Origin: JBEDUK01 sp963781595
GTDB lineage: Bacteria; Actinomycetota; UBA4738
Assembly: GCA_963781595.1 (NCBI GenBank)
Contig: CAWAGG010000006.1
Location: 2,232,001 to 2,296,000 of the forward strand
DNA: 64,000 nt
Direction: 5' to 3'
In this document: positions 14,924 through 24,169 of the stretch, in pieces
How positions within the stretch are numbered: position 1 is the first letter of the stretch
How the letters are laid out: each line of letters opens with the position of its first letter
Program-made: the position numbers and the translations under genes
Notes under the pieces: generated by a model
What the model saw: only the letters and a program-made list of their open reading frames with translations
Databases searched by the model: none
Told to the model about the DNA's origin: nothing

Positions 14924-15781
14924 TCACGGCCGCAGGAGGCCGGCCAGGCGGTCACGCTCGTCGGCGGTGAGCTGGCGCAGGGGGTTCCGAACGTCGGGTC
15001 GCACCGGCACCCCTCGGCTCGCGATGGCTTCCTTCATCGCGGCGTGGAACGGCATCGCCCCGAGCACGTCACGCAGCTCGATCACGCGATCGTGCGCCGC
15101 GACCGAGCGCTCGTGCACCAACGCCGCGACCACCTCGGGGAACGCCGTCGCGAGTCCACTGACGGCGCCGACGGCGCCGCGTTCGAGCCCCTCGAGCACG
15201 AGCGGCTCCAGGCCGACGAACACATCCAGCCCGTCCAGGAGGTAGGGCTCGACCGCGGAGAACGGCGCATCGGAGACCTTCAGACCCCGGAGGTTCGGCG
15301 CACGCTCCCTGAGTGCGCCGATCACGCCCAGCGGGATCGCGTAGCCGCTGCGCGCCGCGAACTCGTAGACGTAGAAGGGGAGCGGGGCGCTCGCTTCGGC
15401 CGCCGCGGCGAAGTGGTCGAGCAACGAGCGCTCGTCGAAGGCGAAGTACGGCGGGCCGATCACCGCGACCGCGTCGGCGCCCGCTGCCACGGCGTGGCGC
15501 GCGAGCGCGACCGTGTCCGCCGTCGTCTGCGCGCCGCAGTGCACGGCGACGGCGAACCCGTCCGGCGCGGCGTCCAGGAACAGTTCGGCGGTCAGCCGCC
15601 GTTCGTCCGGCGACAGCATGACGCCCTCGCCCGTGGTTCCCAGCGCCAGGATCCCGTCGAGCCCGCCGTCGACGAGGAACCGGGTCAGCGGAGCGAACGC
15701 GGGCTCGTCGAGCGACGCGCCGCCGTCCCGCAACGGCGTGACCGCGGCGGCCACCGCTCCGCGGAGCGCCGCGTCACTCAC
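14924..15781 (-). CDS. dihydrodipicolinate synthase/N-acetylneuraminate lyase family protein
   Basis: The 285-residue TIM-barrel product has ILALGTTGEGVMLSPDER, the phosphate/carboxylate loop of the class I aldolase family, a Tyr at FYVYEF and the Schiff-base Lys in LRGLKVSD. It is not the lysine-pathway dapA, which is at 53451; this copy is more divergent and may act on another keto-acid. GTG 15781 overlaps the stop of the DUF202 gene by 8 bases, suggesting coupled translation. Substrate unknown. Confidence 0.8.
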   Translation of the reverse strand: MSDAALRGAVAAAVTPLRDGGASLDEPAFAPLTRFLVDGGLDGILALGTTGEGVMLSPDERRLTAELFLDAAPDGFAVAVHCGAQTTADTVALARHAVAAGADAVAVIGPPYFAFDERSLLDHFAAAAEASAPLPFYVYEFAARSGYAIPLGVIGALRERAPNLRGLKVSDAPFSAVEPYLLDGLDVFVGLEPLVLEGLERGAVGAVSGLATAFPEVVAALVHERSVAAHDRVIELRDVLGAMPFHAAMKEAIASRGVPVRPDVRNPLRQLTADERDRLAGLLRP

Positions 15782-16184
15782 TGATCATCAGCACGATGGT
15801 CGCGAGCGCCAGCGCGACCAGCAGGACCGTCAGCGCCGCGACGACGCGGTTGTCGAGCGGCTCGAACCGGCCATGGGCCAGGGCTCGATCGACGACCCGC
15901 TGGCGCACCGATCCGTACACGATGAACGCGATCGCCACGAGGCCGTACCCGACGCCGAGGATCACGAACGGCGTGGCCGGGGCGTCCGTCAGCGCCGGGA
16001 ACAGACGGCCGACCGCCAGCGCGACGGCGATCGCCGCGAGGCTCGATCGCCACCACGCGAGCAGCGTCCGTTCCTCCGCGAAGTACGTCCGGCGGCTGGG
16101 GTCCCCGAAGTGCCGGTCGGCCGGGTCGACCGCGTCTGGGCCCCGGTCCCCGCCGCCATCGGGTCGGGACTCGGATCCGTCCAT
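15774..16184 (-). CDS. DUF202 (YidH-type) membrane protein
   Basis: The 136-residue product has the DUF202 opening RTYFAEERTLLAWWRSSLAA, followed by two more hydrophobic segments (PFVILGVGYGLVAIAFIVYG and VVAALTVLLVALALATIVLM). The family is of unknown function. A short acidic N-terminus precedes the domain. Its end overlaps the dapA-like gene. Confidence 0.8.
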   Translation of the reverse strand: MDGSESRPDGGGDRGPDAVDPADRHFGDPSRRTYFAEERTLLAWWRSSLAAIAVALAVGRLFPALTDAPATPFVILGVGYGLVAIAFIVYGSVRQRVVDRALAHGRFEPLDNRVVAALTVLLVALALATIVLMISE

Positions 16185-16256
16185 CGTCTGGGCATCATCC
16201 CACGCGGCGTCCGGAGGGTGGCCCGCGTCGTGATGGCGCGGGGAGGATCGGCGCGG

Positions 16257-16285
16257 TTGACGCGACCCCGAGCCTCTGGGACCAT
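16257..16285 (+). promoter_or_regulatory. possible his promoter
   Basis: TTGACG at 16257-16262, a 17-base spacer, then GACCAT. The -10 is weak. If used, transcription would begin only a few bases before the leader peptide ATG at 16295, making the leader nearly leaderless. Confidence 0.35.
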
Positions 16286-16294
16286 CTCGCGACC

Positions 16295-16375
16295 ATGATG
16301 GACGGTCGGAGCGAACGCGCACCCGGCGCCGGCAGAGCGGCCGGTCGCCACGTCCATCATCATCGCGTCCGCTGA
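16295..16375 (+). CDS. hisL: histidine leader peptide of the his operon
   Basis: A 26-codon frame begins ATGATG at 16295 and ends in His-Val-His-His-His-Arg-Val-Arg then TGA at 16373-16375. Four His in five codons is what ribosome-mediated attenuation of a histidine operon needs. The last codons form the 5' arm of a hairpin (16365-16396), and a second hairpin with a T-rich tail follows at 16401. hisC begins 97 bases after the leader stop. There is no strong ribosome-binding site. I infer function from codon content and layout. Confidence 0.75.
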   Translation: MMDGRSERAPGAGRAAGRHVHHHRVR

Positions 16376-16396
16376 CCCAACGGGTCCCGCGGACGC
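16365..16396 (+). promoter_or_regulatory. pause/anti-terminator hairpin of the his attenuator
   Basis: GCGTCCGC (16365-16372) pairs with GCGGACGC (16389-16396), and inside it GACCC pairs with GGGTC. The 5' arm overlaps the end of the leader peptide, so a ribosome stalled at the His codons would affect whether it forms. The inner GACCC could instead pair with GGGTC at 16422-16426 in the terminator, giving an alternative fold. Confidence 0.65.
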
Positions 16397-16400
16397 CACG

Positions 16401-16436
16401 CGACCTCTCGGCTGAGCCGGGGGGTCGTTCCCTTTC
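16401..16436 (+). terminator. his operon attenuator terminator
   Basis: CGACCTCTCGGC (16401-16412) pairs along 12 positions, two of them G-T, with GCCGGGGGGTCG (16416-16427) across a TGA loop, followed by TTCCCTTTCT. It lies between the leader peptide and hisC. Confidence 0.7.
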
Positions 16437-16471
16437 TCCCCCTCTCGAGTCGCACCTAGGAGCGGTCCCAC

Positions 16472-17608
16472 GTGAACGCGAACGCAGCACCCTCGTCCCC
16501 CCTCGCCGTCGCGACCCCGGCGACGCCCACCGGTGCGGTCCCGCGCCCCGGCCTGCGGCGCGTCGTGGCGTACGCGGCGCCTCACCCGGACGTGCCGGTT
16601 CGGCTGAACGCGAACGAGTCGCCCTATCCGCCTCCGGCGCGATTCCTCGCCGAGGTGGCCGAAGAGATCCGCCGGCTCCAGTTGAACCGCTATCCCGACC
16701 GCGAGGCCTCGGCCCTGCGGTCGGCGCTCGCCCGGCGCGCCGGCCGTTCGCCCGACGGCGTCTGGATCGCGAACGGGTCGAACGAAGTGATCCAGCAGCT
16801 GCTGCTGGCCTACGGTGGCCCGGCGCGGCGCGCGCTCGTGTTCGAGCCGACGTACGCGCTGCACGCGAAGCTGGCCTGGGCCACCCACACGGACGTGGTC
16901 CGTGTGTCGCTCGCGTCGCCGTTCGACGTCGAACCCACGCACGTCGAGGCCGCCGCCTCCACCCGGCCGGACGTCGTGTTCCTGTGTTCGCCGAACAACC
17001 CGACCGGGCTGGCGCGGCCGGTCGAGGTGGCGACGGAGCTGGCCCGCCGCCTCCCGACGGCATTGATCGTCGTCGACGAGGCCTACATCGAGTTCGGCGG
17101 CGCGTCCGCGCTGGAGGCGCTTGACGCCACCCCGAACCTCGCGATCGTCCGCACGTTCTCGAAAGCGTTCGCGCTGGCGGGCGCACGGCTCGGCTCCTGC
17201 CTGGCGTCGCCCGACGTGATCGAGGACGTGCGCAGGGTCCGGCTCCCGTACAACGTGTCCGCGCTCACGCAGGCCGCGGGCATGGTGGCGCTCCGCCACG
17301 CCGCGGAGGTGGACGCCCTGGTCGACGCGATCCGTCGCCAGCGGGACCGGATCGTCGAGGAGCTCGAGGCGATGCCGGGCGTGACCGCCTACCCGTCGGA
17401 CGCGAACTTCGTGCTGTTCCGTACGCCCGTCGCTCCCGGCGACGCGTGGGCGAGGCTGGTGGAGCGAGGGGTCTGCGTCCGAGACGTCTCCGAGGCCGTG
17501 CCCGGGTGCCTGCGGGTCACGGCAGGGACCCCATCGGAGACCGGCGCGTTCCTGGATGCGCTCCGTGACGTCGTGGCGAGCGCGCCGATCGAGGAGGGCG
17601 CCCGATGA
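16472..17608 (+). CDS. hisC: histidinol-phosphate aminotransferase
   Basis: This PLP enzyme converts imidazole-acetol phosphate and glutamate to histidinol phosphate. The 378-residue product has VRLNANESPYPPP near the N-terminus, the SPNNPTG motif (residues ~171-177), VVDEAYIEFGG, and RTFSKAFALAGARLG with the PLP Lys near residue 231. GTG 16472 has AGGAG 12 bases upstream. It is the first structural gene of the operon and its stop overlaps hisB by ATGA. In Actinobacteria such enzymes sometimes serve aromatic amino acids too, but the operon makes HisC the natural call. Confidence 0.93.
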   Translation: MNANAAPSSPLAVATPATPTGAVPRPGLRRVVAYAAPHPDVPVRLNANESPYPPPARFLAEVAEEIRRLQLNRYPDREASALRSALARRAGRSPDGVWIANGSNEVIQQLLLAYGGPARRALVFEPTYALHAKLAWATHTDVVRVSLASPFDVEPTHVEAAASTRPDVVFLCSPNNPTGLARPVEVATELARRLPTALIVVDEAYIEFGGASALEALDATPNLAIVRTFSKAFALAGARLGSCLASPDVIEDVRRVRLPYNVSALTQAAGMVALRHAAEVDALVDAIRRQRDRIVEELEAMPGVTAYPSDANFVLFRTPVAPGDAWARLVERGVCVRDVSEAVPGCLRVTAGTPSETGAFLDALRDVVASAPIEEGAR

Positions 17609-18225
17609 TCGAACCGCGCGAGGCGACGGTCGAACGCACGACGCGCGAGACGAGCGTGAAGGTCGTCCTCCGCCTGGACGCCGACGGCGCGGTGCCCACG
17701 TCCACGTCTGTCTCCGCGGAGGTGGACACCGGCATCCCGTTCTTCGACCACATGCTGCGCCAGCTCGGGCCGCACGGTGGGTTCGACCTCACGGTGCGCG
17801 CATCGGGGGACCTCGAGGTCGACGCGCACCACACGGTCGAGGACGTCGGGCTGGCGCTGGGTGAGGCGTTCGCCGCGGCGCTCGCGACGAAGGAGGGGAT
17901 CCGGCGCTTCGGGTTCGCGGCGGTTCCCCTCGACGAGGCGCTGGTCGAGGTCGTCCTCGATCTCTCGGGTCGGCCGTTCGTCGTGTACGACGTGGAGATC
18001 CCCTCACCCGCGTTGCCGCTCGGGACGTACGACCCGGGCCTCACGGAGGATTTCGCGCGCGCGTTCGCGAACGGCGCCGGCATGACCCTCCACGTGCGGA
18101 TGCGTTCGGGCCGGAGCGCGCACCACATCGTGGAGGCCGCCTTCAAGGCGCTCGCCCGCGCGCTCGCCGACGCGTGCTCGCGGACCGGGCGGGGTGGCGT
18201 GCCGTCGACGAAGGGGAGCTTGTGA
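17605..18225 (+). CDS. hisB: imidazoleglycerol-phosphate dehydratase
   Basis: This Mn-dependent dehydratase makes imidazole-acetol phosphate. The 206-residue protein has the metal-binding motifs FFDHMLRQLGPHGGFDL, DAHHTVEDVGLALGEA and SAHHIVEAAFKALARAL. It is the monofunctional form: the N-terminal histidinol-phosphatase domain of enterobacterial HisB is absent, so another gene must supply that step. It overlaps hisC (ATGA) and hisH (GTGA). Confidence 0.95.
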   Translation: MIEPREATVERTTRETSVKVVLRLDADGAVPTSTSVSAEVDTGIPFFDHMLRQLGPHGGFDLTVRASGDLEVDAHHTVEDVGLALGEAFAAALATKEGIRRFGFAAVPLDEALVEVVLDLSGRPFVVYDVEIPSPALPLGTYDPGLTEDFARAFANGAGMTLHVRMRSGRSAHHIVEAAFKALARALADACSRTGRGGVPSTKGSL

Positions 18226-18863
18226 GCGGCGGGGCGGGCCGGACGAAACGGCCGGCGCGGATCGCGGTCCTCGACGTCGGGATCGGCAACCTCCGCTCGG
18301 TCGTGCGAGCGGTCGAACGCGTGGGCGGCCGCGCGACCGTGACGTCCGACCCGGCCGGGGCCGACGCGGCCGACGCGCTCGTCCTGCCCGGTGTCGGCGC
18401 GTTCGACACGTGCGTCCGCGCGCTGCGGAACAGCGGCTTGGGCCGCGCGGTCCGCGACGCGGTCGCGCACGACCGGTGGGTGTTCGGCGTCTGCCTGGGG
18501 CTCCAGGTCCTGCTCGAGGGCAGCGACGAGGGCGGCGAGCCCGGACTGGGGCTCCTCGGCGGACGCGCGAGGCGGTTGCCGCCGACGGTTCGGGTCCCCC
18601 ACATCGGCTGGAACGAGGTGCGCTGGACGCGCGATCACCCGTTCGTGCGCGGCATCCCGGACGGGACCCGATTCTCCTTCGTGCACTCGTTCGCGACCGA
18701 CCCCGGGACGACGTCGGTGGGCGTGACCGAGCACGGCGCCGCGTTCGCCGCGGCGGTGGCATCGGGGTCCGTGTTCGCGACGCAGTTCCACCCGGAGAAG
18801 TCCGGTGATGCCGGCCTGGCGATCTACGAGGCGTTCGTGAAGGAGGTGTCGGCGTGCTCGTGA
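18222..18863 (+). CDS. hisH: imidazole glycerol phosphate synthase, glutaminase subunit
   Basis: This class I amidotransferase releases ammonia from glutamine for HisF. The 213-residue protein has IGNLRSVVRAVERVG, VLPGVGAFDTC, the nucleophile in FGVCLGLQVLLEGSDEG, and the His-Glu pair in ATQFHPEKSGDAG. An N-terminal extension of ~10 residues precedes the usual start. GTG 18222 overlaps the hisB stop. It would form a heterodimer with HisF encoded two genes later. Confidence 0.94.
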   Translation: MSGGAGRTKRPARIAVLDVGIGNLRSVVRAVERVGGRATVTSDPAGADAADALVLPGVGAFDTCVRALRNSGLGRAVRDAVAHDRWVFGVCLGLQVLLEGSDEGGEPGLGLLGGRARRLPPTVRVPHIGWNEVRWTRDHPFVRGIPDGTRFSFVHSFATDPGTTSVGVTEHGAAFAAAVASGSVFATQFHPEKSGDAGLAIYEAFVKEVSACS

Positions 18864-19600
18864 TCCCTGCGATCGATCTGCGGGCGGGGCGGTGCGTCCG
18901 GCTCCGGCGGGGCGACCCCACCGTGGAGACCGTGTTCGCCGACGACCCCGGCGCCGTCGCCCGCCGGTTCGTCGCTGCCGGCGCGGAACTGCTGCACGTG
19001 GTCGACCTGGACGCCGCGCTCGGCACGGGTTCGAACGGCGACGCGGTCCGCGCGATCCGCGCGGCCGTGGACGTCCCGCTGCAGGTCGGCGGCGGACTGC
19101 GCACGTCCGAGGCGATCGAGGCGGCGATCGGGCTGGGGGACACGCGGGTGGTCCTCGGCACCGCCGCGGCATCCGAGCCCCTGTTCGTCGCCGAGGCCGC
19201 GGCGCGATGGGGCGACGGGATCGTCGTGGCCGTCGACGTGAAGGCGAACACGGTGATGGTCGACGGCTGGCGCGCCCCGGCCGGTCCGGTCGAACGGATC
19301 GTGCCGGCGCTCGTGGACGCCGGGGCGCTGCGGTTGATGGTGACGGCGGTGAGTGCGGACGGCACGATGGGCGGCCCCGAGCTTCCACTGTACGAACGGA
19401 TCCGGGCGCTCACGGACCGGTCGGTCATCGCGAGCGGCGGCATCCGGGACGCCGCCGACATCGGCGCGCTCGCGGCCTGCGGTGTCGAGGCGGCGGTCGT
19501 CGGCCGAGCGCTGTACGAGGGCGCCCTGGCCCTGCCTGACGCGATCACCGCCGGCGCGATGGCCGGGCCGGTCGCGAGCGGAAGGGCGGAACCGAGGTGA
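18854..19600 (+). CDS. hisA: ProFAR isomerase (possibly bifunctional PriA)
   Basis: The enzyme isomerises ProFAR in histidine synthesis. The 248-residue barrel has the catalytic Asp residues in VIPAIDLRAGRCVRLRRGD and VVAVDVKANTVMV, with phosphate loops QVGGGLRTSEAIE and IASGGIRDAADI. In many Actinobacteria this protein (PriA) also does the TrpF step of tryptophan synthesis; no trpF is in the window and I cannot tell from sequence. GTG 18854 overlaps the hisH end by 10 bases. Confidence 0.92.
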   Translation: MLVIPAIDLRAGRCVRLRRGDPTVETVFADDPGAVARRFVAAGAELLHVVDLDAALGTGSNGDAVRAIRAAVDVPLQVGGGLRTSEAIEAAIGLGDTRVVLGTAAASEPLFVAEAAARWGDGIVVAVDVKANTVMVDGWRAPAGPVERIVPALVDAGALRLMVTAVSADGTMGGPELPLYERIRALTDRSVIASGGIRDAADIGALAACGVEAAVVGRALYEGALALPDAITAGAMAGPVASGRAEPR

Positions 19601-20358
19601 CCCTGGCGAAGCGGGTGATCCCGTGCCTCGACGTCGACGCCGGGCGCGTCGTGAAGGGGACGAGGTTCGTCGACCTGCGCGACGCCGGCGACCCGCCGGA
19701 GCTCGCGTCCAGGTACGACCGCGAGGGCGCTGACGAGCTGGTGTTCCTCGACATCACCGCGACGCCCGAGGGCCGTCCCGCCACCCTCGACGTGATCGCG
19801 CGAACCGCCGATCGCGTGTTCATCCCGCTCACCGTCGGGGGCGGCGTCCGTTCCGTGGAGGACGTGCGGACCCTCCTGTCCGCCGGCGCGGACAAGGTCT
19901 CGCTGAACACCGCCGCGGTCCGGGACCCGAGCGTGCTTGGCCGGGCCGCGGAGCGGTTCCACCCGAGCGTGTCGATCGCGATCGACGCGCGTCGGTCGAA
20001 CGGCGGGTGGGAGGTCTTGATCGATGGGGGACGGACCCCCACCGGGATCGATGCCGTCGCATGGGCGTGCCGCGCGACCGAGGAGCTCGGGGCCGGTGAG
20101 ATCCTGCTGACGTCGTTCGACCGGGACGGGACGCGCTCGGGCTACGACCTGGACCTGCTGCGCGCCGTGGCGGACGCGGTGCCCGCGCCCGTGATCGCGT
20201 CGGGCGGGGCCGGGCGGCTCGAGGACTTCGCGGCGGCGCTCTCCGTGGACGGCGTCGATGCCGTGCTCGCCGCGTCGGTCTTCCACTTCGGCGAGCTGTC
20301 GATCGCGTCGGTGAAGGTCGCGCTGGCCGATCGAGGGATCCCGGTGCGGTTCGCATGA
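19597..20358 (+). CDS. hisF: imidazole glycerol phosphate synthase, cyclase subunit
   Basis: HisF uses ammonia from HisH to close the imidazole ring, yielding IGP and AICAR. The 253-residue barrel has RVIPCLDVDAGRVVKGTRF with the first catalytic Asp, TVGGGVRSVEDVRTLL, SIAIDARR with the second Asp region, and VIASGGAGRLEDFAAAL. It starts at GTG 19597 overlapping hisA by GTGA and ends in an ATGA overlap with hisI. Confidence 0.95.
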   Translation: MTLAKRVIPCLDVDAGRVVKGTRFVDLRDAGDPPELASRYDREGADELVFLDITATPEGRPATLDVIARTADRVFIPLTVGGGVRSVEDVRTLLSAGADKVSLNTAAVRDPSVLGRAAERFHPSVSIAIDARRSNGGWEVLIDGGRTPTGIDAVAWACRATEELGAGEILLTSFDRDGTRSGYDLDLLRAVADAVPAPVIASGGAGRLEDFAAALSVDGVDAVLAASVFHFGELSIASVKVALADRGIPVRFA

Positions 20359-20750
20359 GCGGGCACGGGACCACGACGGGAGCCTTCCGGACGGTGCCGA
20401 GCGACGTCGCCGTGCGGGACGTGCGGTTCGACGATCGCGGCCTGGTGCCGGCGGTGGTGCAGGACGCGACCACGAAGGACGTGCTGATGGTGGCCTGGAT
20501 GGACGCCGAGGCCCTGCGCAGGACGCTCGCAGAGGGGCGGACATGGTTCTTCAGCCGGTCGCGCCAGCGTCTCTGGGCGAAGGGCGACACCTCGGGGAAC
20601 GTGCAGCGGGTTCGGCGCGTGCTGGCGGACTGCGATGCCGACACGCTGCTGGTGCTGGTGGACCCCGAGGGACCCGGCGTCGCCTGTCACACGGGCACCC
20701 TCACATGCTTCGAGGCGCCGGTGCCCTCATCCGATGGTAAGGAGGGTTGA
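20355..20750 (+). CDS. hisI: phosphoribosyl-AMP cyclohydrolase
   Basis: This zinc enzyme opens the adenine ring of PR-AMP. The 131-residue protein carries TWFFSRSRQRLWAKGDTSGN, the Asp cluster in ADCDADTLLVLVD and the Cys of GVACHTGTLTCF. The HisE pyrophosphohydrolase domain found fused in enterobacteria is absent and no separate hisE is seen here. It overlaps hisF. Confidence 0.94.
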   Translation: MSGHGTTTGAFRTVPSDVAVRDVRFDDRGLVPAVVQDATTKDVLMVAWMDAEALRRTLAEGRTWFFSRSRQRLWAKGDTSGNVQRVRRVLADCDADTLLVLVDPEGPGVACHTGTLTCFEAPVPSSDGKEG

Positions 20751-20752
20751 CG

Positions 20753-21628
20753 ATGTTGAAGCTCGCGATCCCCAAGGGTTCGTTGGAGGAACAGACGCTG
20801 AAGCTCCTGGAGGCCGCGGACCTCCGCGTCCGGCGGGGTTCGACCCGGGACTACCACGGCCGGATCGAGGACGAACGGATCGACCGCGTCTCGCTGCTCC
20901 GACCGCAGGAGATCCCGCGCTACGTGGAGGAGGGGTTCTTCGACATCGGGATCACGGGCCGGGACTGGGTGATCGAGACTGGAGCGACGGTCGACACGCT
21001 CGCCTCGCTCGCCTACGCGAAGAGCGGCGTCGGGACCGTGCGGATCGTGCTGGCCGTGCCGGCGACCGACCCGGCCGAGCGCGCCACGGACGTTCGGCCC
21101 GGCACGCGCATCTCCACGGAGTACCCGAACCTCACCGTCGCCTACTTCGAGCGCCTGGGCATCCCGGTCCGCGTGTTCCCCTCGTACGGCGCGACGGAGG
21201 CGAAGGTCCCCGAGATCGTCGACGCGATCGTGGACGTCTCCGAGACCGGCGGGACCCTGCGCGCACACGGCATGAAGGTGATCGAGACGCTCCTGGAGTC
21301 CGACGTCCGGCTGATCGCGAACCGGGCGTCAGCGGCGGACACGGACCGCCGGCGGGCGATGGAGGACCTGACGACGCTGATCCTGGGGGCGCTCGGGGCG
21401 CAGGGCCGCGCGCTGATCAAGCTGAACGTCTCCGAGGAACGGCTCAAGGAGCTGCTCGGGGTGCTGCCGGCGATGAAGGCCCCGACCGTCGCGCCCCTCG
21501 CGACGGAGGGCAACTACGCGATCGAGACCGTCGTCGAGAAGGCCACCGTGAACACCCTGATCCCCCTGCTCAAGGCGCACGGCGCCTCGGACATCCTGGA
21601 GCTGCCGATCTCGAAGATCGTGCCCTAG
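20753..21628 (+). CDS. hisG: ATP phosphoribosyltransferase (long form)
   Basis: HisG commits ATP and PRPP to histidine synthesis and is the usual point of feedback inhibition. The 291-residue protein starts MLKLAIPKGSLEEQTLKLLE, has FFDIGITGRDWV and the PRPP loop region VSETGGTLRAHGMK. A C-terminal ~75-residue ACT-like regulatory domain (KAPTVAPLATEGNYAIE...) makes it the hexameric, HisZ-independent form. ATG 20753 has GGAGGG six bases before it; a TTG at 20747 is too close to that site. It is the last his gene, ending 12 bases before a convergent helicase gene. Confidence 0.94.
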   Translation: MLKLAIPKGSLEEQTLKLLEAADLRVRRGSTRDYHGRIEDERIDRVSLLRPQEIPRYVEEGFFDIGITGRDWVIETGATVDTLASLAYAKSGVGTVRIVLAVPATDPAERATDVRPGTRISTEYPNLTVAYFERLGIPVRVFPSYGATEAKVPEIVDAIVDVSETGGTLRAHGMKVIETLLESDVRLIANRASAADTDRRRAMEDLTTLILGALGAQGRALIKLNVSEERLKELLGVLPAMKAPTVAPLATEGNYAIETVVEKATVNTLIPLLKAHGASDILELPISKIVP

Positions 21629-21640
21629 CGAGGGACGTGC

Positions 21641-22879
<1,239 letters not shown>

Positions 22880-23152
22880 GTTCGAACTCCTTCTGCGCGA
22901 CGTGCGTTCGCAGCGCGCGGAACGTTCCGGCGAGGTCTCTCTGCCGCCGAACCGCCTGAAGGAGGAACAGGGAAGTGAACCCTCACGGGACGATCGGGTG
23001 ACCGTCCGTGCCATCAGGGTACCAGGTCAGGGTGCCGTATCCGGGAGCGCACCCGCGGATGGGCTGCGAGCACACCGTCGCTCCGCGTCGCGGTGGCCCA
23101 CCGATATCATGCGCCCAACGTGAACGACCGATGAACGGACGGGGTTCGTGCG

Positions 23153-24169
23153 ATGAACGCTGGCTTCGCGCTCGCGATCGCCATGGCGCTGGCGTTCGCC
23201 TTCACGAACGGGTTCCACGACGCGGCGAACGCGATCGCCACGCTGGTCGCGACCCGGGTGGCCCGGCCCGGCCCGGCCGTGCTGCTGGCGGCCGTGTTCA
23301 ACATGCTCGGGCCGCTCCTGCTGGGCTCGGCGGTCGCGAACACGATCGCCTCGATCGTGCAGGTCCCGTCGTCGGACACGATCGCGGTGATCGGCGCCGG
23401 GCTGACGGCGGCGGTCGCGTGGAACCTCTTCACGTGGTCGCGCGGGCTCCCGTCGAGTTCGAGTCACGCGCTCGTCGGCGGGCTCGTCGGGGCGGCGATC
23501 GTCGATGCACGGTCGATCTCGGCGGTGAACTGGGGTCACTTCGAAGGCCTCCACGTGAACGGCGTGATCGGCGTCCTCCTGGCGCTGGCGATCTCGCCGT
23601 TCCTGGGCCTGTTCGCCGCATGGCTGATCGAGCGGCTGCTCCTACGGAGCTTCCGGCGCGCGACGGTCCGGCTCCAGTCGCCCGTCCGGGGTGGGCAGTG
23701 GGTGACCTCGTCGTGGCTGGCCTTCAGCCACGGCGCGAACGACGCGCAGAAGACCGTCGGCGTGATCGCCGCCCTGCTGGTCGCGAACGGCACGGTCGGC
23801 TCGGTGAGCGCCGTGCCGAAGACCGTGGTCATGGCGTGCGCGGCCGTCGTGACGCTGGGCACCGCGCTGGGCGGCTGGCGGATCGTGAAGACGATCGGGC
23901 AGAAGATCTTCCGGGTCAGGCCCCTGGACGGCCTGGCCAGCCAGGCGAGCTCGGCCGGCGTGATCATGGGTGCGTCGTTCGTGGGAGCCCCCGTGAGCAC
24001 GACCCAGGTCGTGTCCTCGTCGGTGGTGGGCGTCGGGTTCGGACGGCGGCGCTATCGCCACGTCGGATGGATCGTGGTCCAGGAGATCGTCGTCGCATGG
24101 GTCGCGACGCTGCCGGCGACGGCGCTGTTGGCCGCCGTGCTCCTTCCCCTCTGGAGGTGGATATCGTGA
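23153..24169 (+). CDS. pit: low-affinity inorganic phosphate transporter (PiT family)
   Basis: The 338-residue membrane protein has the duplicated PiT signature: FTNGFHDAANAIATLVATR near the N-terminus and WLAFSHGANDAQKTVGVIA in the middle, both containing the GxNDx core. About ten hydrophobic segments are present. It imports metal-phosphate with protons or sodium. The next gene, overlapping by GTGA, is the PhoU-like partner commonly paired with Pit. Confidence 0.92.
   Translation: MNAGFALAIAMALAFAFTNGFHDAANAIATLVATRVARPGPAVLLAAVFNMLGPLLLGSAVANTIASIVQVPSSDTIAVIGAGLTAAVAWNLFTWSRGLPSSSSHALVGGLVGAAIVDARSISAVNWGHFEGLHVNGVIGVLLALAISPFLGLFAAWLIERLLLRSFRRATVRLQSPVRGGQWVTSSWLAFSHGANDAQKTVGVIAALLVANGTVGSVSAVPKTVVMACAAVVTLGTALGGWRIVKTIGQKIFRVRPLDGLASQASSAGVIMGASFVGAPVSTTQVVSSSVVGVGFGRRRYRHVGWIVVQEIVVAWVATLPATALLAAVLLPLWRWIS

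Noticed and set aside
11843..15245. Long plus-strand open frames (622 and 576 codons) over the sheath, secreted protein, uppP and dapA-like genes
   Set aside because: They are Arg/Pro/Gly-rich with no fold or motif and lie antisense to clear minus-strand genes; long empty frames are expected at this GC content.
14924..15781. Second lysine-pathway dapA
   Set aside because: The substrate loops differ and it sits with a DUF202 gene; the standard dapA is at 53451, so I left it as a family member.
17517..20690. Minus-strand frames of 623 and 846 codons over the his operon
   Set aside because: Shadows of hisB-hisI; composition is Arg/Pro-rich and no family motif appears.
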